DNA from: DASZMJ01 sp035551935
GTDB lineage: Bacteria; Planctomycetota; Planctomycetia; Isosphaerales; Isosphaeraceae
NCBI GenBank assembly: GCA_035551935.1
Contig: DASZMJ010000186.1
Span: 1-64,000 of the forward strand
Direction: 5' to 3'
DNA: 64,000 nucleotides
In this document: positions 7,851 through 15,839 of the stretch, piece by piece
How positions within the stretch are numbered: position 1 is the first letter of the stretch
Layout of the letters: every line of letters begins with the position of its first letter
Notes under the pieces: generated by a model
The model's input: only the letters and a program-made list of their open reading frames with translations
Databases searched by the model: none
Told to the model about the DNA's origin: nothing
Program-made: the position numbers and the translations under genes

Positions 7851-8173
7851 TTCGGTTCGTTCCGCGCCGGGACGGGTCGCCGGCACAGCTTGCCCGATGT
7901 CTCCAAGGCCCCGTTCGGTTCGTTCCGAAAAACGGCCTCGGGGCCGCAGGGACATCCCAGGGTCCCCAATGCCCCGTTCGGTTCGTTCCGCGCCGGAGGT
8001 TGGAGGGCGGCTCCCTCCCCGTAGCAGGCACGCTCCGCGTGCCGTCCGCCCTCCATCCGCGTCCTTGTGGTATGGCGGACGGCACGCGGAGCGTGCCTGC
8101 TACGGGAGACGAAGAAGTCAGCCCGCAGGCCTTGCCCAGGGTCTCCAGTGCCCCGTTCGGTTCGTTCCGCGCC
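7851..8173. repeat. Interspersed copies of TTCGGTTCGTTCCGCGCC
   Basis: Copies lie at 7851-7868, 7914-7927 (truncated to TTCGGTTCGTTCCG), 7977-7994 and 8156-8173. Three of the four are preceded by CCCCG or GCCCCG, and the flanks share a degenerate GGTCTCCA.TGCCCC-type lead-in. Spacing is irregular (about 63, 63 and 179 bases) because the large palindrome lies between copies three and four. A further degenerate copy may lie near 8194. Confidence 0.75.
8018..8106. repeat. Perfect inverted repeat, REPIN-like GTAG palindrome pair
   Basis: Two perfectly complementary 33-base arms (8018-8050 and 8074-8106) are separated by 23 bases. Each arm holds its own hairpin, GGCACGC TCC GCGTGCC, with GTAG just outside the inner stem. 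The same element recurs three to four times at 53716-54023, 45 kb away. Confidence 0.85.
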
Positions 8174-8499
8174 GAGGGGGGCGGGGGCGAAGTGGCTTTG
8201 TTTCGCGCCGAGGGCCGGCAAAAACGAATTCCTTCGTCGTATCCCGCGGATTCTCGACGCGTCCCCATTTGAGTTCCATATCCAGGGCCGGTTTCCGGGG
8301 GCGGACGCTCGCCGTCGCGAGGACGTTGGGAAGACGAGGATGAGGTGCGACGGGCGGCGGCCGGCGCCCGACCGGCCCGAACCGAGTTGTCAAAGAGCGA
8401 AGCGGCGCAAGGCGCTCCGCCCTATAAACTCGAAAAAAGCCGCGGACCCTATAACCGAAAAATGGGCGATCGCGCGGAATCTTCGGAGAGACGGCGCGG

Positions 8500-8697
8500 T
8501 CATCCCCGATCGCGGTCGCCGGGCCGGGGTCGGGCCCACCAGCGCCAGAGGAGGGCGAGGCCGAGGACCCAGGCCATGAGCATGGCGTCGAAGAGGTCGC
8601 GGCGGCGGAGGTCGCCGACGGTCGTCGGCCCGCAGCCGGAGAGCAGGGCCGCGGCACACGCGGCGATCAGCAGACGGCTAAAGGGGTGTCGGGTCAA
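8500..8697 (-). CDS. Small lipoprotein with one membrane segment
   Basis: This 65-residue protein begins with a basic start, a hydrophobic run and a lipobox LLSGC (Cys22). A second hydrophobic stretch, AMLMAWVLGLALLWRWW, follows near the C-terminus. It overlaps the end of the upstream membrane protein gene by 20 bases, so translation is probably coupled. The function is not recognisable. It may be a small partner of the upstream membrane protein. Confidence 0.65.
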   Translation of the reverse strand: MTRHPFSRLLIAACAAALLSGCGPTTVGDLRRRDLFDAMLMAWVLGLALLWRWWARPRPGDRDRG

Positions 8698-9292
8698 AGA
8701 AGTAGCTCCGCCAGAGTTCCGTCGCCGCCCAGAACCCGCCGATCAACGAGCCGACGAACGCGACCGCCGTCAGCAGGCCGTCCCGCAAGGCCCGCCGGAA
8801 TCGGCCCCGCCGCCGGGCCCGTCGCAGGGCGGCGATGGCGAAAAAGGCCCAGCCGTAGACGATCGTCCAGATGAGGATCGCATCGATCCATAGCATTCTC
8901 GGCGACCGGGCCTGTGCGGCCGGCGCGGGTTGCTCCAGGAGTTCGGGCTCCACCTGCTTCACGACCCAGCCCCAGCCGATCGCATACCCCGCCAGCAGCG
9001 CGGGTAGGAACCAGGGCCCCACCGCGACCCAGAGAGCCCGCCGCCGCAGGACGGATCGCCAGCCGCGGCGCTTCGGGTCGTCGGGCAGGCGGGCCGTCGC
9101 CCCGGCCAGGAAGGCGTAGCCGAACAGCGGGCCGACGAGCAGAAACCAGCGATGGGAATTGTCCCATTGGCGTGGGTCTTCGCCGGACCAGTTGAGGACC
9201 CCGTGATACGTCGTCGCCAGCAACGTCGGCACGACCGGGAAGACCAGCCAGGCGATCGCCGACCCGAGTCCCTTGCCGCCGCGGTCGGACAT
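8678..9292 (-). CDS. Multi-pass membrane protein, unknown function
   Basis: This is a 204-residue protein with about five hydrophobic segments: AIAWLVFPVVPTLLATTY near residue 12, FLLVGPLFGYAFLAG, ALWVAVGPWFLPALLAGYAIGWGW, AILIWTIVYGWAFFAIAAL, and LLTAVAFVGSLIGGFWAA. A basic loop, LRRARRRGRFRRALR, lies before the last segment. I took the ATG at 9292, where the first membrane helix follows a short charged N-terminus. No known family is recognised. It is the first gene of a two-gene overlapping unit with the small lipoprotein gene and is divergent from the MBOAT gene. Confidence 0.7.
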   Translation of the reverse strand: MSDRGGKGLGSAIAWLVFPVVPTLLATTYHGVLNWSGEDPRQWDNSHRWFLLVGPLFGYAFLAGATARLPDDPKRRGWRSVLRRRALWVAVGPWFLPALLAGYAIGWGWVVKQVEPELLEQPAPAAQARSPRMLWIDAILIWTIVYGWAFFAIAALRRARRRGRFRRALRDGLLTAVAFVGSLIGGFWAATELWRSYFFDPTPL

Positions 9293-9788
9293 GGTGGACC
9301 CCCCGCTCGAAAGGCGCCGTCGAACACCGAAGAGTTTCGGGGAAACCGGGCGGGACTGCAACGGGGCCGTCACTCGACAAAAAATCGAAGGACGCGCGGC
9401 CGACGCGGGGCAACCGGTTACGTCGAGGCGGCGGCGTGCGGCGGCGCGCCGGGGTCGCTGGCCGTGTTGACAGCCCTCGGGGCTTCGGTTATACCCCCAT
9501 CGCCAACCGACGAGTGCGGCGCCGGACCGGCCGGGATCACGCCCGGGACGGGCCCGGAACGCCCTCGATTCTCGTTAAAATGATCGAATGCTGTCTTCTC
9601 GATATTGACAGGTAACAGGGATGTGCGCGGTCGCCGCGGGGAGCGCCGGCCCAGGGAACGGGCCGGCCCCCGCACCATACCCCTCCGAAGGCGTCCGGTC
9701 GTCCTGAGGCCCTGGCCCGCCGCCCTCCGCGGAACGAGGGCGGGGGATCGCCGCGACGCGACGAGACGAGACCAGACGGGGGGAACGC
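9293..9788. other. Divergent intergenic region upstream of the MBOAT gene
   Basis: About 500 bases separate the divergent membrane-protein and MBOAT genes. It holds a good sigma-70-type promoter pointing right (listed separately) and AT-rich patches near 9375-9390 and 9570-9610. No gene is supported. Confidence 0.5.
9467..9494 (+). promoter_or_regulatory. Predicted sigma-70 promoter of the acylation locus
   Basis: TTGACA (9467-9472) and TTATAC (9489-9494) are separated by 16 bases. The -35 is a perfect consensus and the -10 matches well, which is notable in 70% GC DNA. It points toward the MBOAT gene, about 295 bases downstream, implying a long leader or a second promoter nearer the gene. 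Confidence 0.5.
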
Positions 9789-11156
9789 ATGTCGCCCGAG
9801 CTCGACCGGAAGCTCGTGCCCCGAGCCGCGCCGCATCGGCGCTTCATCCCGTGGCCGACGGCCGAGACGACGCGCGGGCTCCGGCCCGGCGAGCCGGAGG
9901 CGTGCCGGCGCGACCCGCGCGAGTTCCTGGCGATCCTCGCGCACCTCGGCCTCCTGCTGGCCGTCTTCAAGGTCTACCGGCTCGAAGGCCGCGCGTTCCA
10001 GCTCCTGGCGACGATCGCCGCGGCGGCGCTGCCGATCCACTACGTCGCGCACTACCGCTGGAAGAAGCCGATCTTCGTCGCGGCCTCGATCGTGGCGCTG
10101 GCCTGGGTCTTCGGCGCCGCGACGGCCGCGGTCGTGCTGGTCGTCGCGGCGGCCTTCCTCGGCCTCTGCTACCTGCCGGTCTCCTGGTGGGCCCGCGCCG
10201 CCTGCGTCGCGAGCCTCGGCCTGGCCTGCGCATTGGCCCGCTCGGGCGCGGCGGCCGTCCCCGTGCCCGAGGGGGTCTGGCCAGTGCTCGCCAGCATGTT
10301 CATGTTCCGGATGATGCTCTATCTGTACGAGATCAAGCATTCGACCGAACGCCAGCCGCTGATCGACACGATCGGCTACTTCTTCCTCCTGCCGAACTAC
10401 TGCTTCCTGCTCTTCCCGGTCGTCGACTACCGCGCCTTCCGGCGCGGCTACTTCGCGGCCGACGTCCACGCCTTGCAGCGCGAGGGGCTGCGGCTGCTGA
10501 CGCGGGGGACGGGCCACCTGCTGCTCTACCGGCTCGTCTACCACCTCCTGCTCGTGCCCGCCGACGAGGTCCGCGGGCCGGCGTCGCTGGCGCGATACGT
10601 GGCCTGCAACTACCTGCTGTACCTCCGCGTCTCGGGCCAGTTCCACATCGCCGGCGGCCTGCTCCACCTCTTCGGCTTCGCCCTGCCCGAGACCCACCGC
10701 CGCTACCTGCTGGCGTCGAGCTTCACCGACTACTGGCGACGGATCAACATCTACTGGAAAGATTTCATGGTCCGGCTCGTCTTCAACCCGGTCGCGATGC
10801 GGCTGATGCGGCGCGGGCAGGGCTTGGCGCTCGGGGCGGCGACGGCGGCCGTCTTCGCGACGACGTGGCTCTTGCACGCCTACCAGTCGTTCTGGGTCCG
10901 GGGGACCTGGAACTTCAGCCTGCACGACGGCCTCTTCTGGGGCGTGCTCGGCCTGCTCGTCCTGGTCAACGTCCAGCTCGACGCCCGACGCCCGCCGCGA
11001 CGCGACGACGGCGGCTGGTCGGCGGCGCGCGTGTTGAAGACCCTCGGCACGTTCGCGACCATCGCCTTGCTCTGGTCGCTCTGGTCCAGCCCGAGCGTCG
11101 GCGCCTGGCTCGACCTGCTGCGGCGGGGGCTCGCGCCCGGCCGCTCGGGCCCGTGA
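9789..11156 (+). CDS. MBOAT-family membrane O-acyltransferase
   Basis: This 455-residue integral membrane protein matches the MBOAT superfamily (DltB/AlgI-type). Features include FMFRMMLYLYEIKH, the loop SSFTDYWRRINIYWKDFMVRLVFNPV, and the invariant active-site histidine in WLLHAYQSFW (His363). About ten hydrophobic segments are visible. MBOAT enzymes move acyl groups across or onto molecules at the membrane. Neighbours downstream are two SGNH hydrolases, an adenylation enzyme and an LpxL-like acyltransferase, so surface-polymer acylation analogous to dlt or alg systems is the likely role. The substrate is not shown by the sequence. Confidence 0.85.
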   Translation: MSPELDRKLVPRAAPHRRFIPWPTAETTRGLRPGEPEACRRDPREFLAILAHLGLLLAVFKVYRLEGRAFQLLATIAAAALPIHYVAHYRWKKPIFVAASIVALAWVFGAATAAVVLVVAAAFLGLCYLPVSWWARAACVASLGLACALARSGAAAVPVPEGVWPVLASMFMFRMMLYLYEIKHSTERQPLIDTIGYFFLLPNYCFLLFPVVDYRAFRRGYFAADVHALQREGLRLLTRGTGHLLLYRLVYHLLLVPADEVRGPASLARYVACNYLLYLRVSGQFHIAGGLLHLFGFALPETHRRYLLASSFTDYWRRINIYWKDFMVRLVFNPVAMRLMRRGQGLALGAATAAVFATTWLLHAYQSFWVRGTWNFSLHDGLFWGVLGLLVLVNVQLDARRPPRRDDGGWSAARVLKTLGTFATIALLWSLWSSPSVGAWLDLLRRGLAPGRSGP

Positions 11157-11213
11157 CCGATCGGATCGAATCGAGGAGGTTGCGGGTGTCCCTGACGCCG
11201 AATCGGGCTCGAT

Positions 11214-11299
11214 CTCGGGTGCCACGGGTTGTCTTCAACCCGTGCCCCCCCGCTCGGCCGGCACGGCACGGGTTCGCGGACGAACCCGTGGCACCCGAG
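11214..11299. repeat. Nested inverted repeat (two hairpins within a longer stem)
   Basis: Outer arms of 17 bases (11214-11230 and 11283-11299) are perfectly complementary. Inside are two separate hairpins: CACGGGTTG/CAACCCGTG (11223-11244) and CACGGGTTCG/CGAACCCGTG (11267-11290), each with a 4-base loop. The architecture parallels the GTAG palindromes but the sequence is different. It lies between the MBOAT and TIGR03067 genes and could attenuate transcription within the operon. Confidence 0.75.
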
Positions 11300-11323
11300 G
11301 ACGTCTCTACGAAGAGAAGATTT

Positions 11324-11827
11324 ATGAATCAAAGAATCATGACGATAGCCGGCCTCCTGGCTGCCACCGTCGCGGCGATCGCGGCGGCGGGCGAGGGGGG
11401 CCGGGGCAAGGAGAGCCTCCAGGGGACCTGGACGTGGGTCGCCTACGAGGAGGCCGGGGCGAAGGCGACGCCGGACCAGATGCGCGACTGGACGATGCGG
11501 ATCAAGCGCGACACGCTCGTGCTCCAGGGGCCGTCGGACCTGCCCAAGATCGAGGCGACGATCCGGCTCGACGCCGGCACGGCGCCGCGGCAGATCGACC
11601 TGATCTACGCGACCCCGTCGGCGCCCAGGCGGGGCCGGTCGAACTCGAGCGGCTCGGCGATGGGCCCGGTGCCGACGGCGGAGCGGGCGACGCCGGGGAT
11701 CTACCGGCTCGACGGCGACACGCTCCGCGTCTGCCTCGCCGCCCGCGGCTCGACGCGGCGGCCGGCGAAGTTCGACGGCTCGAAGGACTCGGGGGCGGGC
11801 GTCTACGTCTTCAAGCGGAAGAAATAG
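11324..11827 (+). CDS. TIGR03067-type exported planctomycete protein
   Basis: This is a 167-residue protein with a signal peptide (IMTIAGLLAATVAAIAAAG). The mature domain opens with ESLQGTWTWVAYEEAGAKAT and proceeds through beta-rich segments to GIYRLDGDTLRVCLAARG and KDSGAGVYVFKRKK. This matches the planctomycete-specific TIGR03067 domain (lipocalin-like beta-barrel pattern) of unknown function. It sits inside the acylation block after a nested palindrome, 13 bases before the first SGNH gene. It may be an unrelated passenger or a periplasmic accessory; nothing in the sequence decides. Confidence 0.8.
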   Translation: MNQRIMTIAGLLAATVAAIAAAGEGGRGKESLQGTWTWVAYEEAGAKATPDQMRDWTMRIKRDTLVLQGPSDLPKIEATIRLDAGTAPRQIDLIYATPSAPRRGRSNSSGSAMGPVPTAERATPGIYRLDGDTLRVCLAARGSTRRPAKFDGSKDSGAGVYVFKRKK

Positions 11828-11840
11828 AACCTGGTCTTTT

Positions 11841-12944
11841 ATGAAGCATTCCTCGAACAACATCGTCCATGCGATCGTCGCGGCGGCCCTGCTGGCCGGC
11901 GGCCTCGCGAGCCCGGCCGGCGGCGTCGGCCGGCTCCTGCGCGCGCTGGCCGACGACGGCCCGAACCGGGCCGACTACGAGCGGATGGAGCGGGGCTATT
12001 ATGAGCACCTGATCGACGCGGGCGCGCGCCTGGAGGCCCGGGGGCCGAGGCACCGCGGCGACGCGGCGGGCAACGCCGACGAGCTGGCCGTCGGCGTCGA
12101 CGACTTGCGCGAATACGTGCTCAAGCCGAGCTTCCGGACGATCCACCGCGGCGCCCCGTGGTCGACCAACGCGCTGGGGATGCGCGACCGCGAGTACGAG
12201 GTGAGCAAGCCGCCGGGGACGTTCCGGGTCGCGCTCCTGGGCGACTCGATCGCGACGGGCTGGGGGGTCGACGGCGAGCACGGGTTCGACCCGTTGCTGG
12301 AGCGGGCGCTCGACGCGCGGTCGCGCGCCGCGGGGGGCCCGGCGGTCGAGGTGCTGGATTTCGCCGTGCCGGGCCACGCGCCCGGCCAGCGCTGGGAGCA
12401 CTTCGCGCGGGTCGGCGGCGCGATGGGCGCGGACCTGGTGCTCTACGAGGGGACGGCCGTCGACGCCGGCTGGGACGACCGCCGGCTCCGCCTGCTCCTG
12501 CCGCGCGGGCTCGGCTGGGACTCGCCCCTGTACCGCGACGCGATCGCCCGCGCCGGCCTTCGGCCCGGCATGTCGGCCGACGAGTACCGCGCCGGGCTGC
12601 GCTCGGTGCGCCGGGAATTGCTGGAGGGGGTCTATCGTACGATCGTCGCCGAGTGCCGCGCGCGGGGCATGCCGGCGTTCTTCGTGCTCGTGCCTCGGGT
12701 CGGCCGGCCGGAGGAGCGCGAGGACGCCGCCCGGATCGTCGCCATGGCGCGGCGGGCCGGCTTCGCGGCCGTCTTCGACCTCTCCGGCGCCTACGACGGC
12801 CACGACCCGCGCGACCTGGCGATCGCCGACGACGACTACCACCCCAACGCCCTCGGGCACGCCTTGCTCGCGCGGCGGCTCGAGGCCGCCCTCGTCGCAC
12901 GGCCCGAGCTGCGGCGGCTGTGGTCCTCGGAGGCGGCCCCATGA
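11841..12944 (+). CDS. SGNH/GDSL hydrolase-like protein 1
   Basis: This 367-residue protein has an N-terminal hydrophobic signal or anchor (residues ~9-27). The SGNH fold is shown by block I, VALLGDSIATGWG (nucleophile Ser in GDSI), and block V, DDDYHPNALGHALLA (catalytic Asp/His). Before the domain is a conserved N-terminal region, PNRADYERMERGYYEHLID, that recurs in the next gene. It ends in an ATGA overlap with the second SGNH gene. By analogy with DltD and AlgX/AlgJ it probably acts in the periplasm to transfer or remove acyl groups on a surface polymer. The specific reaction is inferred from context. Confidence 0.82.
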   Translation: MKHSSNNIVHAIVAAALLAGGLASPAGGVGRLLRALADDGPNRADYERMERGYYEHLIDAGARLEARGPRHRGDAAGNADELAVGVDDLREYVLKPSFRTIHRGAPWSTNALGMRDREYEVSKPPGTFRVALLGDSIATGWGVDGEHGFDPLLERALDARSRAAGGPAVEVLDFAVPGHAPGQRWEHFARVGGAMGADLVLYEGTAVDAGWDDRRLRLLLPRGLGWDSPLYRDAIARAGLRPGMSADEYRAGLRSVRRELLEGVYRTIVAECRARGMPAFFVLVPRVGRPEEREDAARIVAMARRAGFAAVFDLSGAYDGHDPRDLAIADDDYHPNALGHALLARRLEAALVARPELRRLWSSEAAP

Positions 12945-14158
12945 GCGTGCTGAGGCGCGCCGCGCGGCCGACGCCGAGCTTCGTGGTGACGGCGGCCTTG
13001 CTGGTCGTCGGGGTGCTGCCGTGGCCGGGGCGTTGGGGGACGTCGGTGCGGCAGGCGTCGCGGTCGTCGGACCTCAACCGCGCCGACCACGAGGCGGCCG
13101 CCGGCGGCTATTACGAGGGCCTCGTCGGCGTGGGCGCCGGCGGCCGCGGCGCGGGGCGGAACGAGCTGGCGCTGAGCCTGCAAGGCCGGCCGGCCGACTG
13201 GGTCGGCTTCCAGGACTCGGGCGTGGCCCGGCCGCGCGCCGACGACTTCCTCCAGTTCGAGCTCCGCGCCGACCAGGACCAGCTCATCTTCGGCCGCCGG
13301 TTCACGACCAACGCCCTGGCGATGCGCGACCGCGCCTACGCGCCGAGGAAGCCCGAGGGGGTCTTCCGCGTGCTCCTGGTCGGCTCGTCGATCGACATGG
13401 GCTGGGGCGTCGGCACCGACGAGACGTACGAGAACCTGCTGGAAGACTGGCTCAACTCGCATGCCGGCCGGCGCGGCCTGGCGCGGCGGTTCGAGGTCTG
13501 GAACGGCGCCGTCGCCGCCTACGGGCCGGCGCAGCGGCTCGAGGCGTATCGCCGCCGCGCGGCGCGGTGCGAGCCGGACCTGGTGATCTACTCGATGACG
13601 ATGCTCGACCCCCGGCTCGTCGAGATCCACACCTGCGGCCTGCTCCAGAACCGGCTGGACCTGCGCTACGGCTTCCTCCGCGACGCCGTGGCCGCCGCCG
13701 GCGTCACCGCCGAGGACCTCCGGCGCGACGTCTGGGGCGACCTGGTGCGCAAGGAGGTGATCAAGCGGAAGCTCGCCCCGTATCGCTGGTCGATCGCCGG
13801 GGCGGCGCTGGGGGCGTTGGCGACCGACTGCCGGTCGAACGGCCGGCCGCTGCTGGCCCTGGTCGTGCCCCGCGCCGGCGCCGCCGACGCGCCCGGGGCG
13901 CGGGCCGAGGCCGTGGCGCGGATCGCCGCGTTGGCGCGCGAGCACGGCGTGCCGCTGGTCGACCTGTCGGGGACCTTCGACGACCAGGACGTCGAGGCGC
14001 TGGAGATCGCCGCCTGGGACGACCACCCCAACGCCCGCGGCCATCGCCTCCTGTTCCTGGCCCTGGCCCGCGCGCTGGTGCAAGACCGCTCGTTCTATCA
14101 TTCCTTCTTCGGCGTCGAGCCGCCCCCCGGGCCGCTCGGGGCGCGTGGCGCCCCTTGA
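12941..14158 (+). CDS. SGNH/GDSL hydrolase-like protein 2
   Basis: This is a 405-residue paralog of the preceding gene, overlapping it by four bases (ATGA). It has an N-terminal membrane segment (residues ~14-27). It repeats the N-terminal signature LNRADHEAAAGGYYEGLVG and the nucleophile block VLLVGSSIDMGWGVG, in which GDS has become GSS with Ser retained. The catalytic Asp/His block is AAWDDHPNARGHRLLF. Tandem duplication with divergence suggests two steps or two substrates in the same pathway. It is followed 17 bases later by the adenylation enzyme. Confidence 0.82.
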   Translation: MSVLRRAARPTPSFVVTAALLVVGVLPWPGRWGTSVRQASRSSDLNRADHEAAAGGYYEGLVGVGAGGRGAGRNELALSLQGRPADWVGFQDSGVARPRADDFLQFELRADQDQLIFGRRFTTNALAMRDRAYAPRKPEGVFRVLLVGSSIDMGWGVGTDETYENLLEDWLNSHAGRRGLARRFEVWNGAVAAYGPAQRLEAYRRRAARCEPDLVIYSMTMLDPRLVEIHTCGLLQNRLDLRYGFLRDAVAAAGVTAEDLRRDVWGDLVRKEVIKRKLAPYRWSIAGAALGALATDCRSNGRPLLALVVPRAGAADAPGARAEAVARIAALAREHGVPLVDLSGTFDDQDVEALEIAAWDDHPNARGHRLLFLALARALVQDRSFYHSFFGVEPPPGPLGARGAP

Positions 14159-14175
14159 TCCGCGCAGGACCCGCC

Positions 14176-15783
14176 ATGAGCACGGCAGCCCCCACGACCA
14201 CGATCGCGATCCCCCCCCACCTCGCCCTGTTGCTCGACCGCGCCGCCGCCGCGCGGCCCGACCATCCCGCCGTCGAGGATGAAGCCGGCCAGGCCCTGAC
14301 CTACGCCGGCCTGGCCCGCGCGGCCGACCGGCTCGCGGCCCGCCTGGCGCGGTGGGGCGTCGGCCGGGGCGACCGCGTCGGCCTGTTCCTGCCCAAGTCG
14401 ATCGCGGCCGTCGCCGCGATCCACGGCGTCCTCCGCGCCGGCGCCGCGTACGTGCCGGCCGACCCGACCGGGCCCCCGCTGCGGGCCTCGGGCATCTTCG
14501 CCGACGCGGGGGTCAAGGTCGCGGTCGTCGCCGCGGGCCTGGCCGATGCCTTGCGGGCCGCCTGGCCGGGCCCCGGCCCGTTGCCGCGCCTGGTCGTCGT
14601 CGGCGGCGACGATGACGGTCCGCTCGGGCCGGCCGATGCCCCCTGGGACGAGATCCAACGCGACGACGCCCCCAGCCCGCTCGACCCGCCGCGCGAGCCG
14701 GACGACCCGGCGTACATCCTGTACACCTCGGGCTCGACCGGCCGGCCCAAGGGGGTCCTGCTCTCGCACGCCAACGCCGCCTGCTTCCTGTCCTGGTGCG
14801 CCGAGAACCTCGACCTCCGCGCCGACGACCGCTTCTCCGCGCACGCGCCGTTCCACTTCGACCTCTCCGTCTTCGACCTCTACGCCTCCTGCGCCGCCGG
14901 GGCGACGCTGGTGCTCATCGGCGAGGGGCTCGGCAAGGAGCCGGCGCGGCTCGGGCCGTTCCTGGCCGGGCGCGAGCTCAGCGTCTGGTACTCGGCGCCG
15001 TCGATCCTGGCCCTGCTCACGCAATACGGCGGCCTCGAGCGCGCGGGCTTCCCGGCCCCGAGGCTCGTGCTCTTTGCCGGCGAGGTCTTCCCGATCCTCC
15101 ACCTCCGGCGACTCCGCAACCTCTGGCCGTGCGCGACGCTCTGGAACCTCTACGGGCCGACCGAGACGAACGTCTGCACGGCGTACCGCATCCCCGACGC
15201 CATCCCCGACGACCGCGATGCTCCCTTCCCCATCGGCCACGTCTGCCCGCCGCTGCGGGCGCGGGTGGTGGACGAGGGGGGCCGCGACGTGCCGCCGGGG
15301 ACGGCCGGCGAGCTGGTCATCGCCGGGCCGGGCGTGATGCGCGGCTACTTCGGACAGCCCGAGCTGACCGCCCGCGCCTTCCTCCGCGACGCGGGGGGGA
15401 CCCCGTGGTATCGGACCGGCGACCTCGTCGTCGACGACGGCGCCGGTTGCCTCGACTTCCGGGGGCGTCGCGACCGGATGGTCAAGAAGCGGGGATACCG
15501 GATCGAGCTCGGGGAGATCGAGTCGGCGCTCTACCGGCACGAGGGGGTCGAGCGGGCCGCGGTGGTGGCGAAGACCGGCGACGACGGCGTGGCGATCCGG
15601 GCGTTCGTGGCGCTCAAACCCGGGCGCAAGGGCTCGGTCATCGCCATGAAGCGACACTGCACGACGTATCTGCCGCACTACATGGTGCCCGATTCGATCG
15701 CCTTTTTGCCGACCTTGCCCACGACTTCGACCGATAAGGTGGATTACCAGGGGCTCCAACGCCTCGCGGCCGGCGACGCCTGA
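14176..15783 (+). CDS. Free-standing adenylation enzyme (amino-acid adenylation / DltA-like)
   Basis: This 535-residue member of the AMP-forming acyl/aminoacyl-activating family carries motif A3, YTSGSTGRPKGV (residues ~183-194), A4, FHFDLSVFDLY (~226-236), A5, NLYGPTETNVC, A7, WYRTGDLVVDD, A8, GRRDRMVKKRGYRIELGEIE, and the A10 lysine in TSTDKVDY near the C-terminus. The A4 Asp is the residue that binds the amino group in amino-acid-activating enzymes, which favours an amino acid over a fatty acid. There is no carrier (thiolation) domain in the protein and no carrier gene in the block. With the adjacent MBOAT and SGNH genes this recalls dltA of D-alanylation operons. Confidence 0.85.
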   Translation: MSTAAPTTTIAIPPHLALLLDRAAAARPDHPAVEDEAGQALTYAGLARAADRLAARLARWGVGRGDRVGLFLPKSIAAVAAIHGVLRAGAAYVPADPTGPPLRASGIFADAGVKVAVVAAGLADALRAAWPGPGPLPRLVVVGGDDDGPLGPADAPWDEIQRDDAPSPLDPPREPDDPAYILYTSGSTGRPKGVLLSHANAACFLSWCAENLDLRADDRFSAHAPFHFDLSVFDLYASCAAGATLVLIGEGLGKEPARLGPFLAGRELSVWYSAPSILALLTQYGGLERAGFPAPRLVLFAGEVFPILHLRRLRNLWPCATLWNLYGPTETNVCTAYRIPDAIPDDRDAPFPIGHVCPPLRARVVDEGGRDVPPGTAGELVIAGPGVMRGYFGQPELTARAFLRDAGGTPWYRTGDLVVDDGAGCLDFRGRRDRMVKKRGYRIELGEIESALYRHEGVERAAVVAKTGDDGVAIRAFVALKPGRKGSVIAMKRHCTTYLPHYMVPDSIAFLPTLPTTSTDKVDYQGLQRLAAGDA

Positions 15784-15839
15784 GTCGCCCCGAATCGACC
15801 CGACCGCGCCTCGACCCCCCGTGCCCGAGGGCCGCGCCC

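Larger units (their letters stand above)
7816..8499. other. Repeat-rich intergenic region
   Basis: There is no convincing gene in these ~680 bases between the convergent DinB-like gene and the small lipoprotein gene. It contains four copies of a TTCGGTTCGTTCCG unit (listed separately), one large GTAG-headed palindrome, and near 8431-8464 two close copies of CCCTATAA followed by CGAAAAA. The open frames on both strands are low-complexity read-through of the repeats and lack ribosome sites. Confidence 0.7.

Noticed and set aside
8431..8464. CCCTATAA-CGAAAAA direct repeat as a promoter pair
   Set aside because: It is downstream of both flanking genes, with no -35 box and no gene that it could serve.
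7816..8499. Long open frames over the repeat region on both strands
   Set aside because: They are repeat read-through rich in Arg, Pro and Gly, with no ribosome sites and no family resemblance.
9537..11225. A 562-residue open frame antisense to the MBOAT gene
   Set aside because: It is an artefact of high GC. Composition is Arg/Asp/Gln-rich without domains, while the plus-strand MBOAT motifs are clear.
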